From Promethearchaeota archaeon (GTDB lineage Archaea > Asgardarchaeota > Lokiarchaeia > Sigyniarchaeales > SOKP01): a DNA stretch of 64,000 nucleotides. The position numbers and the translations under genes are program-made. The stretch covers positions 62,001-126,000 of the forward strand of contig JAEOTP010000043.1 of the NCBI GenBank assembly GCA_016839765.1. The letters run 5' to 3'. The notes beneath the pieces are model-generated. The model was given only the letters and a program-made list of their open reading frames with translations, had not been told where the DNA came from and ran no database searches. Positions 28,178 to 37,628 of this stretch are shown here, in pieces. How positions within the stretch are numbered: the first letter of the stretch is position 1; each line of letters opens with the position of its first letter.

Positions 28178-29638
28178 ATGAAAAAGAAATCCAAAACACA
28201 TATTATAATTTTTATGACATTAATAAATCTTTTCGCTTTATCGTCTCTAATTATTAATTATAATCTCACTTTTAATGTGGGAAATGGTGGTAGTAGTTCA
28301 GAATATTACGATAAAGCTAATTTAGATAATGAAAGTTTAAAGCTCTCAAAAATATCGGGAAACATTCATATCATCAATAATTCAGGGTGGGCAGATTTCA
28401 GAAACGATGGAAATTGTACGGGTTCAGGCACGTATTCCGATCCTTATGTAATTAAAGATTTGGTAATCGATGGCGGAGGTTCGGGAAGTTGCATCTTAAT
28501 TGAGAATTCTAACGTATATTTTAGAATTGAAAATTGTACTCTTTACAATTCGGCAGGTGAATTCCCTAATGCGGGAATCCGATTATCAAATGTTGATAAT
28601 TCTCAATTAATTAATAACAATTGCTCATTTAATTACTATGGGATATATTTAAAAGAAAGTAAAAATAATCAGATTTCAGGAAACACTGCAAATAATAATG
28701 GTTATGGGATAGAAATAGCTTGGAGTAATTACAACATGGTTTCAGGAAATATAGCAAATAACAATTATGATGGGATAGGTTTAGTAATAAGGTTGAGTAA
28801 TTATAACACCATTTCGGGAAACACCGCTAAATACAACAGGACGGGGATATGGGTATTAGACAGTAATAAAAACAACATTTCAGGAAACGATGTAAATTTC
28901 AACAGCTATAATGGCATTTTTTTATATCGTAGTGATAATAACGAGATTTCAGGAAACACCGCAAATAACAATGATTATGGGATACGAATAGAATTTTGTA
29001 ATAATAATCAGATTTCGGAAAATATAGCAAGTCACAATAATGATTATGGGATATATTTAGAAAATAGTGATGATAATCAGATTTCGGGAAACAATGCAAG
29101 CTACAACGCTGATGATGGAATAAAATTAGAGCATGGTAATAATAACATCATTTCGGGAAACACCGTAAATAACGATTATGATACTGGGATACTTTTATTT
29201 TTTAGTAGCAACAACATCATTTCGGGAAACACCGCAAATAACAACGGCAAGGATGGGATATATTTATCTCTTAGCGATTATAATACGGCTTCGGAAAATA
29301 GTGTAACTAACAACACCACTGGGATATATTTATCTCTTAGCGATTATAATACGGCTTTGGAAAATAGTGTAACTAACAACACCACTGGGATATATTTAAG
29401 GGAAAGTAATAATAATATTGTTTCAGGAAATAAATTAACTGGAAATGATGAATGCATCGTAGAAGAAAATTGTCAAGGAAACAAATTTAGTGGTAATGGT
29501 GATTGCATTTATGGTCAAGGTGATGGTGAAGGATTTCCTTTAGAATTGATTATAATAATCTCGATTATCAGCGGAGGGGCAGTTATTGGCGTAGCAACCC
29601 TCCTGTTAATAAGACGCAAAAAAATTAGGAAAAAATAA
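28178..29638 (+). CDS. Surface-anchored NosD-like parallel beta-helix repeat protein
   Basis: N-terminal hydrophobic segment, about 22-aa repeats NNxISGNTANNNxxGIYL, C-terminal TM anchor LIIIISIISGGAVIGVATLLLIRRKK. Confidence 0.9.
   Translation: MKKKSKTHIIIFMTLINLFALSSLIINYNLTFNVGNGGSSSEYYDKANLDNESLKLSKISGNIHIINNSGWADFRNDGNCTGSGTYSDPYVIKDLVIDGGGSGSCILIENSNVYFRIENCTLYNSAGEFPNAGIRLSNVDNSQLINNNCSFNYYGIYLKESKNNQISGNTANNNGYGIEIAWSNYNMVSGNIANNNYDGIGLVIRLSNYNTISGNTAKYNRTGIWVLDSNKNNISGNDVNFNSYNGIFLYRSDNNEISGNTANNNDYGIRIEFCNNNQISENIASHNNDYGIYLENSDDNQISGNNASYNADDGIKLEHGNNNIISGNTVNNDYDTGILLFFSSNNIISGNTANNNGKDGIYLSLSDYNTASENSVTNNTTGIYLSLSDYNTALENSVTNNTTGIYLRESNNNIVSGNKLTGNDECIVEENCQGNKFSGNGDCIYGQGDGEGFPLELIIIISIISGGAVIGVATLLLIRRKKIRKK
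29255..29386 (+). repeat. Two near-identical 66-bp tandem units inside the beta-helix gene
   Basis: Units 29255-29320 and 29321-29386. The second copy encodes GIYLSLSDYNTALENSVTNNTT; the TCG/TTG (S/L) change and start-of-unit boundary can be compared directly. Confidence 0.8.
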
Positions 29639-29684
29639 CTTTTTTTTAAAGATTGGTTGCTCATATAAGAAACTAATATATCTC

Positions 29685-29699
29685 TTGAACATGTTCGAA
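29685..29699. promoter_or_regulatory. TTGAACATGTTCGAA palindrome upstream of ferredoxin gene
   Basis: Contains the same 10-bp core GAACATGTTC as 25976-25985; about 37 nt before the ATG, just upstream of a TATA-like AAAATATATAAT. Confidence 0.6.
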
Positions 29700-29735
29700 A
29701 TTAAAAATATATAATCACTTCCATTTTTTTTAAAC

Positions 29736-30521
29736 ATGACTGAAGTAAAACAACATAAATTAATAAAACGAAAAATTATCAAGATCGATGAAGATCTTTG
29801 TACAGGATGCGGTAATTGTGTCCTAGATTGTGCAGAGGGAGCTTTAAAAGTAATCGATGGAAAGGCTAGGGTTATAAATGAAGTTTTCTGTGATGGTCTG
29901 GGTGCGTGCATTTCTGGTTGTCCTGAGGGCGCGCTTGAAATAATCGAACGAGAGGCTCTGGAGTTTGATGAGGAGGCTGTTGAGAAACATTTAGAGACTA
30001 TGAAACATAACGAAAAAGTTGAAACAGACCAATTGAAAAAAATTGTTGCTGAACATGCTCATCAATGCGGTTGTCCTTCAGCTCAAACGATGGTATTCAG
30101 TGAGCCAGAAACTAACTCAGAAGTAACAGGAAAGATTTCCTCAGCTCTACGGCAATGGCCTGTTCAAATGCATTTAATCAATCCACGAGCTCCATATTAT
30201 CAAGGGGCGGATGTATTATTATCAGCGGATTGTGTTGGTTTTTCCTATGGTGATTTTCATAGAGACTTCTTAAAGCAAAAATCGATTGCGATTGCTTGCC
30301 CTAAACTTGATCAAGGTAAAGAGATTTATATTGAAAAAATTAAATCATTGATTGATGACGCTAAAATAAACACCCTTACCGTTGCGATTATGGAAGTTCC
30401 TTGTTGTTCAGGCTTATTAGCTTTAGCTCAAGAAGGTGCTAAACGAGCAACCAGAAAGGTTCCTATCAAATATATTGTTGTAGGCGTCCAAGGGGATATT
30501 TTAAAAGAAGAATGGATATAA
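29736..30521 (+). CDS. 4Fe-4S ferredoxin-domain protein, probably a CODH-associated electron carrier
   Basis: LCTGCGNCVLDCAEGALK and FCDGLGACISGCPEGALEI; downstream conserved domain with CGCPS and CCSGLL; near cooS. Confidence 0.8.
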   Translation: MTEVKQHKLIKRKIIKIDEDLCTGCGNCVLDCAEGALKVIDGKARVINEVFCDGLGACISGCPEGALEIIEREALEFDEEAVEKHLETMKHNEKVETDQLKKIVAEHAHQCGCPSAQTMVFSEPETNSEVTGKISSALRQWPVQMHLINPRAPYYQGADVLLSADCVGFSYGDFHRDFLKQKSIAIACPKLDQGKEIYIEKIKSLIDDAKINTLTVAIMEVPCCSGLLALAQEGAKRATRKVPIKYIVVGVQGDILKEEWI

Positions 30522-30538
30522 TTTTTCTATTATTTTTT

Positions 30539-31192
30539 TTAAGATTGAAACATAACTTTTTTTTTAATAATTTTTCTTAACATAACTGATAAAGCAGATT
30601 TTGATTTGCCCAATTTATTAGCTAGTTCTTCTAATGATATTTTTCGAGGGATTTCAAAAAACCCTAAGCTTAGAGCTTTATCCAGAATTTGGGATTCTTC
30701 CAAACTTAATTTATATCTTTCATCATCAAGATCATAAGGGGCTTTTCCAATTCTCAATAAATCATAAGAAATATTTTTTTCTTCAAAGAGCGTTAACAAT
30801 TTATCAATTCTCTCTCTGCTCGAAATTAGCCTCCAGTAAGCATATCCTTCTTTGACTCTAACTGGAAAATTAACCAGTACCCCACATTGAATTACAGCAT
30901 ATAATAAGTAGGGATCCTTTGTTTTTACATTAATTCTAACTTTGGTTTCTTCCTTTTCTAAAATACCAAATTCGAAAACTGAGGCATGATTTTTAATTTT
31001 TTCTATAATAGAGTCTATATTATAATGCATGATCTCAATTATTGCATTTCCGATTGACTTTTCAAGATCGTATGGTAAAAAATATTCAATTTCCATTCTA
31101 ACGTCCTGAAAATTATTGAAAATATCTGCGAACCACAGGTCTTTCGGAAATTTAATTTTGATTCTTGCTAAACTTGTTTTGCTTGAATCCAT
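30539..31192 (-). CDS. Bat-like HTH_10 transcriptional regulator
   Basis: LEESQILDKALSLGFFEIPRKISLEELANKLGKSKSALSVMLRKIIKK. Confidence 0.8.
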   Translation of the reverse strand: MDSSKTSLARIKIKFPKDLWFADIFNNFQDVRMEIEYFLPYDLEKSIGNAIIEIMHYNIDSIIEKIKNHASVFEFGILEKEETKVRINVKTKDPYLLYAVIQCGVLVNFPVRVKEGYAYWRLISSRERIDKLLTLFEEKNISYDLLRIGKAPYDLDDERYKLSLEESQILDKALSLGFFEIPRKISLEELANKLGKSKSALSVMLRKIIKKKVMFQS

Positions 31193-31277
31193 TGAAGGTG
31201 GTAGTCTTGAAGAATTTAAAATATTTTTTAGAAATAATTGGTAATTATAAATAAGAAATAAAAATAGTAATATTATT

Positions 31278-31883
31278 ATGGAAGAAAATAAGACCCTTCT
31301 GTTAGGAATTTGTGGAAGTCCCAGAAAGCAAGGTACTGAATTTTCTGTTCAATATGCTCTAAATTATGCAGCAGAGAAATTTAATTTTGAGACCGATTTT
31401 TGGACTGTTAGAAATAAAGAGATTAAATTTTGTATTCATTGTGATTATTGCATCCGTGAAAAAAAAGGGTGTGTTCATGAGGATGATTTACAAGAATTAT
31501 ATCCTAAGTTAGAACGAGCAGAATTCTTACTTTTTGGCACTCCTGTCTTTCAAGGAAATTTGTCTGGTCAGTTAAAGACTGTGATGGATCGTTGTCGAGC
31601 ACTAGTAGCAAAAAATCCGGGTGTTTTTAAAAATAAAATTGGAATGGCATTAGCAGTTGGTGGTGATCGAACCGGCGGACAAGAGATTGCAATTAGGAGT
31701 ATTTTAGACTTTTTCCAGCAAAATCATATTATTACTGTTTCTGGAGGGGCATTTGGTGCAAATTTAGGAGCAAGCTTATGGACAAAAGATAAAGGAAAAG
31801 AAGGAATTGAACAAGATGAAGAAGGTCTAAGATCCATAAGAAAAGTCATTAAGAGATTAGCCGAATTTAAGAATAAAATCTAA
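31278..31883 (+). CDS. NADPH-dependent FMN reductase / iron-sulfur flavoprotein
   Basis: GICGSPRKQGTE, CIHCDYCIREKKGCVHEDDL, FGTPVFQGNLSGQLKTVMDR. Confidence 0.88.
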   Translation: MEENKTLLLGICGSPRKQGTEFSVQYALNYAAEKFNFETDFWTVRNKEIKFCIHCDYCIREKKGCVHEDDLQELYPKLERAEFLLFGTPVFQGNLSGQLKTVMDRCRALVAKNPGVFKNKIGMALAVGGDRTGGQEIAIRSILDFFQQNHIITVSGGAFGANLGASLWTKDKGKEGIEQDEEGLRSIRKVIKRLAEFKNKI

Positions 31884-31957
31884 CAACTATGTTCTATAAT
31901 TAATTATATCTTACGAAAAATCTTGAAATAAAAAAAAAATAAAAAAACAATAACACT

Positions 31958-32254
31958 TTAATTAAGATCAAATAATTTTTCAGCTTCTTTTTCTCTGAGG
32001 CCAGAGATACCCCATAACTCCTTAAACCAGTATTTTCCTTTATGAATAACTACAGGAGTATTGACAATACATCCATCAGCATCACAGAACGTTGTAAGAA
32101 AGTTGTCATCGTGTAGAAGTTCATGTACAAATTCCTCGTCATTAATGTCCCTTTCAACATATTTAGCATTACGTTGATCTAACCATTCCTTTAACTCATG
32201 GCAGCGTGAACAACCTTCTTTCGTAATCAAAATAGGTATTTTCATTTCAGCCAT
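31958..32254 (-). CDS. Glutaredoxin-like protein
   Basis: ILITKEGCSRCHELKEWL, VERDINDE, VNTPVVIHKG. Confidence 0.75.
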   Translation of the reverse strand: MAEMKIPILITKEGCSRCHELKEWLDQRNAKYVERDINDEEFVHELLHDDNFLTTFCDADGCIVNTPVVIHKGKYWFKELWGISGLREKEAEKLFDLN

Positions 32255-32388
32255 AATCTTTTACCTTCTTAATATGAATATCATTTGATATTACTAAGAT
32301 ATCATTTAGAAATAAAAAAGGTTTATATTCTAATTTATTAATTGGAAATACAAGAATATGATAATAGAATACGAATTATGTGGAATTA

Positions 32389-33465
32389 TTATATTAATTG
32401 CTGTAATATCCATCTTAAAGCTTCAACGACTTTTTCATCTTCAGTTAAAACATTAATAGCGAAATATTTGACTAACATACCACACTCTGCTAATTCATCT
32501 AAATCAAAATTCTTATAGATAAAATTAGGATCCACTTTCTCTTTATTATAAAATTTATTTCCAATAATTACAATTGGCATGTATTCCCCTTTATCTAGGC
32601 ATCTATTTAACACTAATTGAAATATATCAATAGCGTCTTTTAAAGAATCTTCATTTGAAGCATTAAAAATAAGTATAAAGCCTTGGGCGTTATCCATACA
32701 TTCATCATAGAGTTTAGCATATTCTCCTTTACTTTCATCCTCAATACATTCGTAGGTTAAAATTTCTATATTTTCAATGATAAAATCGTAGATCTTACTG
32801 ATCATATCTCTTTTTTTATCATTGTCTTTATACTGTAAAAATTGTATGACTTCTAAATTCTTTAGCAATGTTGTTTTACCTGACTTAGGAGGTCCAAATA
32901 TGTATAGCTTTTTTAATTCTCCCTTTGCAATAATTGGTGTTGGCACAGCTATTTCTGGGGATATTATCTGATAATATTTATAAAAAATTTCTAAAAATTG
33001 ATTTTGAAATTCCTCTGAACCCAAACTCAGTAAATCCTGCTGGCTTTTTCGATTTTTCTCAGTATGAAGAATTTCAGTCAATTCTTTTAAATTACTTATT
33101 TCTTTTGCAAAATTTTCTAGTTCTGGTATTTTTGATTCTAAATATCTATATACATCTGTAATTTCATCCTTAAAATAGGCTGCTCTTATCATATATGTAA
33201 TCATTAAAAGATCCTTACCACCTCTAGCGAATTCTGAATCAATATAAAAAATATTATTGATTGTTTGGTATTTACGATAAGAAAAAATAAAACTACCTTC
33301 ATGTTCTTGAAATTCAAGGATTCTTCCTAAATCAGGATGCTCTTTAGTATCGATAGGTGAACTACAATAAAAATTGGATGGTCCAATTATTGAATCAAAA
33401 TATGATAAACACAAAATTGATTCGCTTGAAACATTTAGTGAAGAGGGAATGGACTTACTTGACAT
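32389..33465 (-). CDS. Small GTPase-domain protein with about 180-aa N-terminal extension (Asgard-like)
   Basis: GPPKSGKTTLL (P-loop), FILIFNASNEDSLKDAIDIF, VIIGNK; N-terminal SILCLSYFDSIIGPSNFYCSSP. Confidence 0.75.
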   Translation of the reverse strand: MSSKSIPSSLNVSSESILCLSYFDSIIGPSNFYCSSPIDTKEHPDLGRILEFQEHEGSFIFSYRKYQTINNIFYIDSEFARGGKDLLMITYMIRAAYFKDEITDVYRYLESKIPELENFAKEISNLKELTEILHTEKNRKSQQDLLSLGSEEFQNQFLEIFYKYYQIISPEIAVPTPIIAKGELKKLYIFGPPKSGKTTLLKNLEVIQFLQYKDNDKKRDMISKIYDFIIENIEILTYECIEDESKGEYAKLYDECMDNAQGFILIFNASNEDSLKDAIDIFQLVLNRCLDKGEYMPIVIIGNKFYNKEKVDPNFIYKNFDLDELAECGMLVKYFAINVLTEDEKVVEALRWILQQLI

Positions 33466-33598
33466 TATTCTAGAAAATGATAGTGCATCAGTCTAAATTA
33501 TATAAAAGACATGGTCAATTTTATATCAAACGATTTTAGTTAAAAAAAATCTAAAATTTTATAAAACAAACTCAAATAATAATGATTCTTAATCATTC

Positions 33599-34873
33599 TC
33601 AATGGGCTTGCTGAAATAGAAATTCAGCTCTTTCCAATATTAATTGGTTAATTGATGGTATAAAGCTGTTGATTAACTTTTCGTCATATATAAGAGCGGA
33701 ACCACGATTAAACATTAAAATTACGCCAAAAGCACCTTCGTTATCTTTTTTGAAATACATATTAGAACTGAAGCCTGGAGTTGCCCCACCATGCCCTTTA
33801 AAATTTTCTGAGTAAAGGAACCATCCTAATCCATAGCCTTCCCAATTAAAACCTTCCACTGAAGTTCCAGTAAGTGATACATGATTAGAGTGTATTAATT
33901 CAACACTTTCAGGATTTAATAATTGAGTTCCATTATATTCACCTTGATTCATATAAGAAATCAAATATTTTGCCATATCTGGTATTGTACTTCTTAAACA
34001 ACCTGCTCCCGTTACGTTAATATTGTAGAGAGGATATTCAAAATTCCCATTATCCTTCCATTCATAAGGAATGGCATTTTTTTCAGCAAAATCTGCGTAT
34101 TCAAATCCACTACTCGTCATATTTAATGGATTAAAAATATTTTCTTGAATATATTCTATCCAAGTTTGATTTGTAACTTTTTCAATTAAATACCCAAGTA
34201 ATTGAAAGCCTGCATTAGAATAATGGAATTCCGATCCGGGTCGCCAATGCCAATTATAGTGATCATAATATAGACCATTAGGGTTTAAACTGCCGTTTAG
34301 AAACTCTTCTAAAGAAGGTCTATCATCCCATTTAATGATTTCCCCTCCCAAATCCAGATTCTCATTAATCCAATCAATTGTTTGATTATCAAAGTAATAC
34401 TCGAGAGACCAAAAAAGGTTGGTTTGTAAACCTGCTTTATGAGTAACAAGCATACGAGTTGTAATAGGTATATTTGGGTAATTAGGATGTCTTACCTCAA
34501 ATGGGAGATAGTTGTTGATATCACCGTCTAAATTAACCAAATTACTTTCATTTAGTTGAAGGATTGCGGTTGCTGTAAATGTTTTAGTGATGGAACCAAT
34601 CATATATACGGTATCTAAGTCAGGTTGTTCACCAAAGCCTCTTGCCCAAACTATACTATCATTAATAATGATCCCTGCTGCTAATGATGGAATTTCATAT
34701 TCTGCCATAATCTTTTGAATTTTAGACTCAAAAGATTCTTGTGGGGGTGGAAGGAAGGTTATAATGAGAATAACTGTGATTCCAGCAGAAATTACACAAG
34801 CAATTATAATTAATCCTATAATAATCTTTTTATTCATTTTCATTTTACCTTCATTTCTAATAGTTAGATTCAA
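33599..34873 (-). CDS. Serine beta-lactamase-like hydrolase (class C/PBP fold), membrane-anchored
   Basis: N-terminal TM, MIGSITKTFTATAI (SxxK), HYSNAGFQLLG (YxN), GHGGATPGF. Confidence 0.92.
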   Translation of the reverse strand: MNLTIRNEGKMKMNKKIIIGLIIIACVISAGITVILIITFLPPPQESFESKIQKIMAEYEIPSLAAGIIINDSIVWARGFGEQPDLDTVYMIGSITKTFTATAILQLNESNLVNLDGDINNYLPFEVRHPNYPNIPITTRMLVTHKAGLQTNLFWSLEYYFDNQTIDWINENLDLGGEIIKWDDRPSLEEFLNGSLNPNGLYYDHYNWHWRPGSEFHYSNAGFQLLGYLIEKVTNQTWIEYIQENIFNPLNMTSSGFEYADFAEKNAIPYEWKDNGNFEYPLYNINVTGAGCLRSTIPDMAKYLISYMNQGEYNGTQLLNPESVELIHSNHVSLTGTSVEGFNWEGYGLGWFLYSENFKGHGGATPGFSSNMYFKKDNEGAFGVILMFNRGSALIYDEKLINSFIPSINQLILERAEFLFQQAH

Positions 34874-35009
34874 CTCGAATTGGATAGAAAAAATACTGAA
34901 TAAGTTATTAATTTGATATCATAGAAAACTATTAAATCATTTTGTATTGAACTAAATTTTAATAATTTATAAAAATCAAATTTTAATGCTCCAAATATCT
35001 TAAAATTAT

Positions 35010-35459
35010 ATGGATTCTAATACACAAATCAATGAATTCAACTTTGCTATTAAAAAGCTTTTCCATGGAAGAGTAATGGAAAGAGTTACAGCCGCTAGAA
35101 CACTTGGACATCTTAAAGAGGGTCGTGCTACAAACTTACTCATTAAAGCATTAAATTCAGAAAGAGATTCAATTGTAATTAATAGAATTATTGAAGCAAT
35201 GGGAGAAATAAAAGATCCTAAAGCCACAATTCCAATAATTAACTTCTTAAAAAAAGAATTAGAAAAATCTGAAGATGAGCAAGATAAAACTCGTTTATTC
35301 TTAATAATAGAGACATTAATGAAAATAGGAGATAAAAGAGCTTTAGAACATTTAGGTATACTCTTAGAGTCATGTGATGCAGATATTAGAAAACTAACTG
35401 AGCAAGCTTTTGAGTGTATAGATCCTAGTTTTAAGGAAAATTTAAAACAAAGTAAATAA
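35010..35459 (+). CDS. HEAT-repeat protein
   Basis: RVTAARTLGHLKEGRATNLLIKALNSE...IVINRIIEAMGEIKDPKATIPIINFL. Confidence 0.8.
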   Translation: MDSNTQINEFNFAIKKLFHGRVMERVTAARTLGHLKEGRATNLLIKALNSERDSIVINRIIEAMGEIKDPKATIPIINFLKKELEKSEDEQDKTRLFLIIETLMKIGDKRALEHLGILLESCDADIRKLTEQAFECIDPSFKENLKQSK

Positions 35460-35505
35460 ATAAAAAACTAAACATTGAAATTGAAAAATTAAATCGTAAA
35501 CGAAA

Positions 35506-35832
35506 GTGAATATTATGTTTCCAGAATTTATTTCAGAGCTTTTTCAAGAAGTAAATGGCAAGAATGATAAACAAGATGTGTCCATTTTCACATTGTCGAC
35601 TTGCATGTGGTGCAAAAAGTGCAAAAGATATCTTAATGAAAAGGAAATCAAGTATAAATATATAGATGTTGATCAAATTACATCAGATCAGAAATCAAAA
35701 ATTTTACAATATTTAAGAGAAAATTACAAACCAGATAGAATCTCATATCCTTTCTTAATATGCGATGATAAATTCGTCGTAGGATATGATCCAAATAGAT
35801 ATGAAGAATTAATGAGGGAGGGTGATAATTAA
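35506..35832 (+). CDS. Glutaredoxin-like protein
   Basis: FTLSTCMWCKKCKRYLNEKEIKYKYIDVD; YPFLICDDKFVVGYD. Confidence 0.85.
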   Translation: MNIMFPEFISELFQEVNGKNDKQDVSIFTLSTCMWCKKCKRYLNEKEIKYKYIDVDQITSDQKSKILQYLRENYKPDRISYPFLICDDKFVVGYDPNRYEELMREGDN

Positions 35833-35833
35833 A

Positions 35834-36199
35834 GTGAATATGGAAACATATGAGGGTATGCTTGAATATATTAAACAGGTTAGTAAAAAGAATAACTGGA
35901 TTTTAAATAGTCACCAAGATACATTAAATGAATTGATTGACGGCTTAGTAGAAAATAAAAAGAAACATACATATCAATCTTGCCCATGTCGTCTTGCTTC
36001 TGGTGTAAGAGATTTAGATAGAGATATTATTTGTCCCTGTGATTATGCTCCTTTGGATATAAAGGAGTATGGAGCTTGTTATTGCAATCTATATATGCGT
36101 AAAAATTTCTACGAAATTATAGGAAAGGAATATGTTAATATCCCAGAAAGAAGACCTGTTGAAAAGGAAAAAGCAGTACTAGAATCTTTTAATAAATAG
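35834..36199 (+). CDS. Ferredoxin:thioredoxin reductase catalytic subunit-like protein
   Basis: SCPCRLASGVRDLDRDIICPCDYAPLDIKEYGACYCNLYM: CPCR, CPC and CxC FTR ligand pattern. ORF track start 35822 overlaps the preceding gene; GTG at 35834 is plausible. Confidence 0.9.
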   Translation: MNMETYEGMLEYIKQVSKKNNWILNSHQDTLNELIDGLVENKKKHTYQSCPCRLASGVRDLDRDIICPCDYAPLDIKEYGACYCNLYMRKNFYEIIGKEYVNIPERRPVEKEKAVLESFNK

Positions 36200-36288
36200 T
36201 ATTTTTTGTTGTTTTTAAGAATTGAATAATTAGAAACCAATTTTTTATAAATAAAACTCTTAAATATTATTTTTTCTCTTTTTATATT

Positions 36289-36447
36289 ATGCCAGATGAA
36301 GAAATTAATGATGATGAATTAAAAGAAGAATTAGATAGGGCTTTTAAGGCTAATGAAGCAAAAAAAGACCACTGTGGAACTGCTCTACCTAGTAATAAAG
36401 AAATAGGTATTCAAAGAACGAACGTAAAATTAAAAAAAGAGGATTAA
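36289..36447 (+). CDS. Small acidic hypothetical protein (52 aa)
   Basis: MPDEEINDDELKEELDRAFKANEAKKDHCGTALPSNKEIGIQRTNVKLKKED*; isolated in an AT-rich gap with TATA-like upstream sequence. Confidence 0.5.
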   Translation: MPDEEINDDELKEELDRAFKANEAKKDHCGTALPSNKEIGIQRTNVKLKKED

Positions 36448-36600
36448 ATTAAAATAATTTTTTTTTATATTTCTTTTCTAATTTTTTTTGATAAATAACT
36501 TCTCAACAATTATAAATAATTACTTTAAAATTCAAAAATTAATATTTTAATATAAATCATTAAATGATGTCTTTATAAGATCATATCTTATAATTGAAGA

Positions 36601-37593
36601 GTGTTTGTTATGAAAGAACGAATTAAAGGAAGAGAAAATTTTCCCACTAAAGAGATTGACCCAGATAATTTCATAGAGGATGAAGAAGTAAAAACTATGG
36701 TTGAAAATATCGATAATATCAAATTTAGTCAGGAGGATTATTATAAAATTTATAATTGTGTACATTGTGGAGAATGTGAATCAGAAGAAGAACGTATTAC
36801 CTTGAAACAAAAATTTCTAAAAGATGGGAATATGGTTGAGGGTCTTGATCAGATGATTGAATGTTTTGAAAAATATCGGACACCTTATCCAACAAATAAA
36901 ATGAGGATAAAAAAGCCGAGAGGGTTAGCAAAAAATTCTAATACCCTATTTTTCATGGGATGTCTTTCTACCATTAGAATACCACGGTATACCGAACATG
37001 CTCTTCAATATCTTATGAAACAAAAGATAGATTTTACCATTTTGGATAAAGAAATATGTTGTGGTTGGCCGTGGTTTGCTAGTGGTTCAATGCGTGAATT
37101 TGAAATTTGCCAAAAGGAAAATCTTGAAATCTTCAATAAATTTGATAAGATCATTTGCTTATGTCCAGCATGCTACTTTTTATTTAATAAGTTTTATAAA
37201 CCAGCTATGGATAAAGATATTAGATTTGAATATATAGTTGATTACCTAAAACCATCCAAAGACCAAAAGCAAGGAGCAGTTGGGGTACAACATTTATGTC
37301 AACTTATGAATAGGGGAAGAGAAGGTGTAGATAAATTTGTAGATAAAATTCTAAAAAAGTCTGGCTATAAAGTAATTGATGTCCCTCATTGGTGTTGTGG
37401 AGGGGGTTTAGGGTATATGCATCGAACTGATATAATCGAAGCTATTGCAAATAAAAGAATGATTGATTTTGATAGAGAAGATATTGATTATATTACAACT
37501 TATTGCGTTAGTTGCTGGTGGATATTAAAACGGTTTAGCAAATTAAGTAAAATAAAGCCAAAAGCTGTAGATTTTTTTGAATTAATCCTATAA
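36601..37593 (+). CDS. CCG-domain (HdrB/GlpC-like) Fe-S oxidoreductase, copy 1
   Basis: CVHCGEC; EICCGWPW...CPACYF; HWCCGGG...CVSCWW. Confidence 0.88.
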   Translation: MFVMKERIKGRENFPTKEIDPDNFIEDEEVKTMVENIDNIKFSQEDYYKIYNCVHCGECESEEERITLKQKFLKDGNMVEGLDQMIECFEKYRTPYPTNKMRIKKPRGLAKNSNTLFFMGCLSTIRIPRYTEHALQYLMKQKIDFTILDKEICCGWPWFASGSMREFEICQKENLEIFNKFDKIICLCPACYFLFNKFYKPAMDKDIRFEYIVDYLKPSKDQKQGAVGVQHLCQLMNRGREGVDKFVDKILKKSGYKVIDVPHWCCGGGLGYMHRTDIIEAIANKRMIDFDREDIDYITTYCVSCWWILKRFSKLSKIKPKAVDFFELIL

Positions 37594-37628
37594 TTAGAAT
37601 TTCCTTTAAAGATTTAATAAATAAAAAA

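Noticed and set aside
28600-29450. Regular repeats that could look like CRISPR
   Set aside because: They are in-frame coding repeats of a beta-helix protein with no unique equal-length spacers.
29606-29911. 101-aa minus-strand ORF
   Set aside because: Overlaps the ferredoxin on the opposite strand; no motif.
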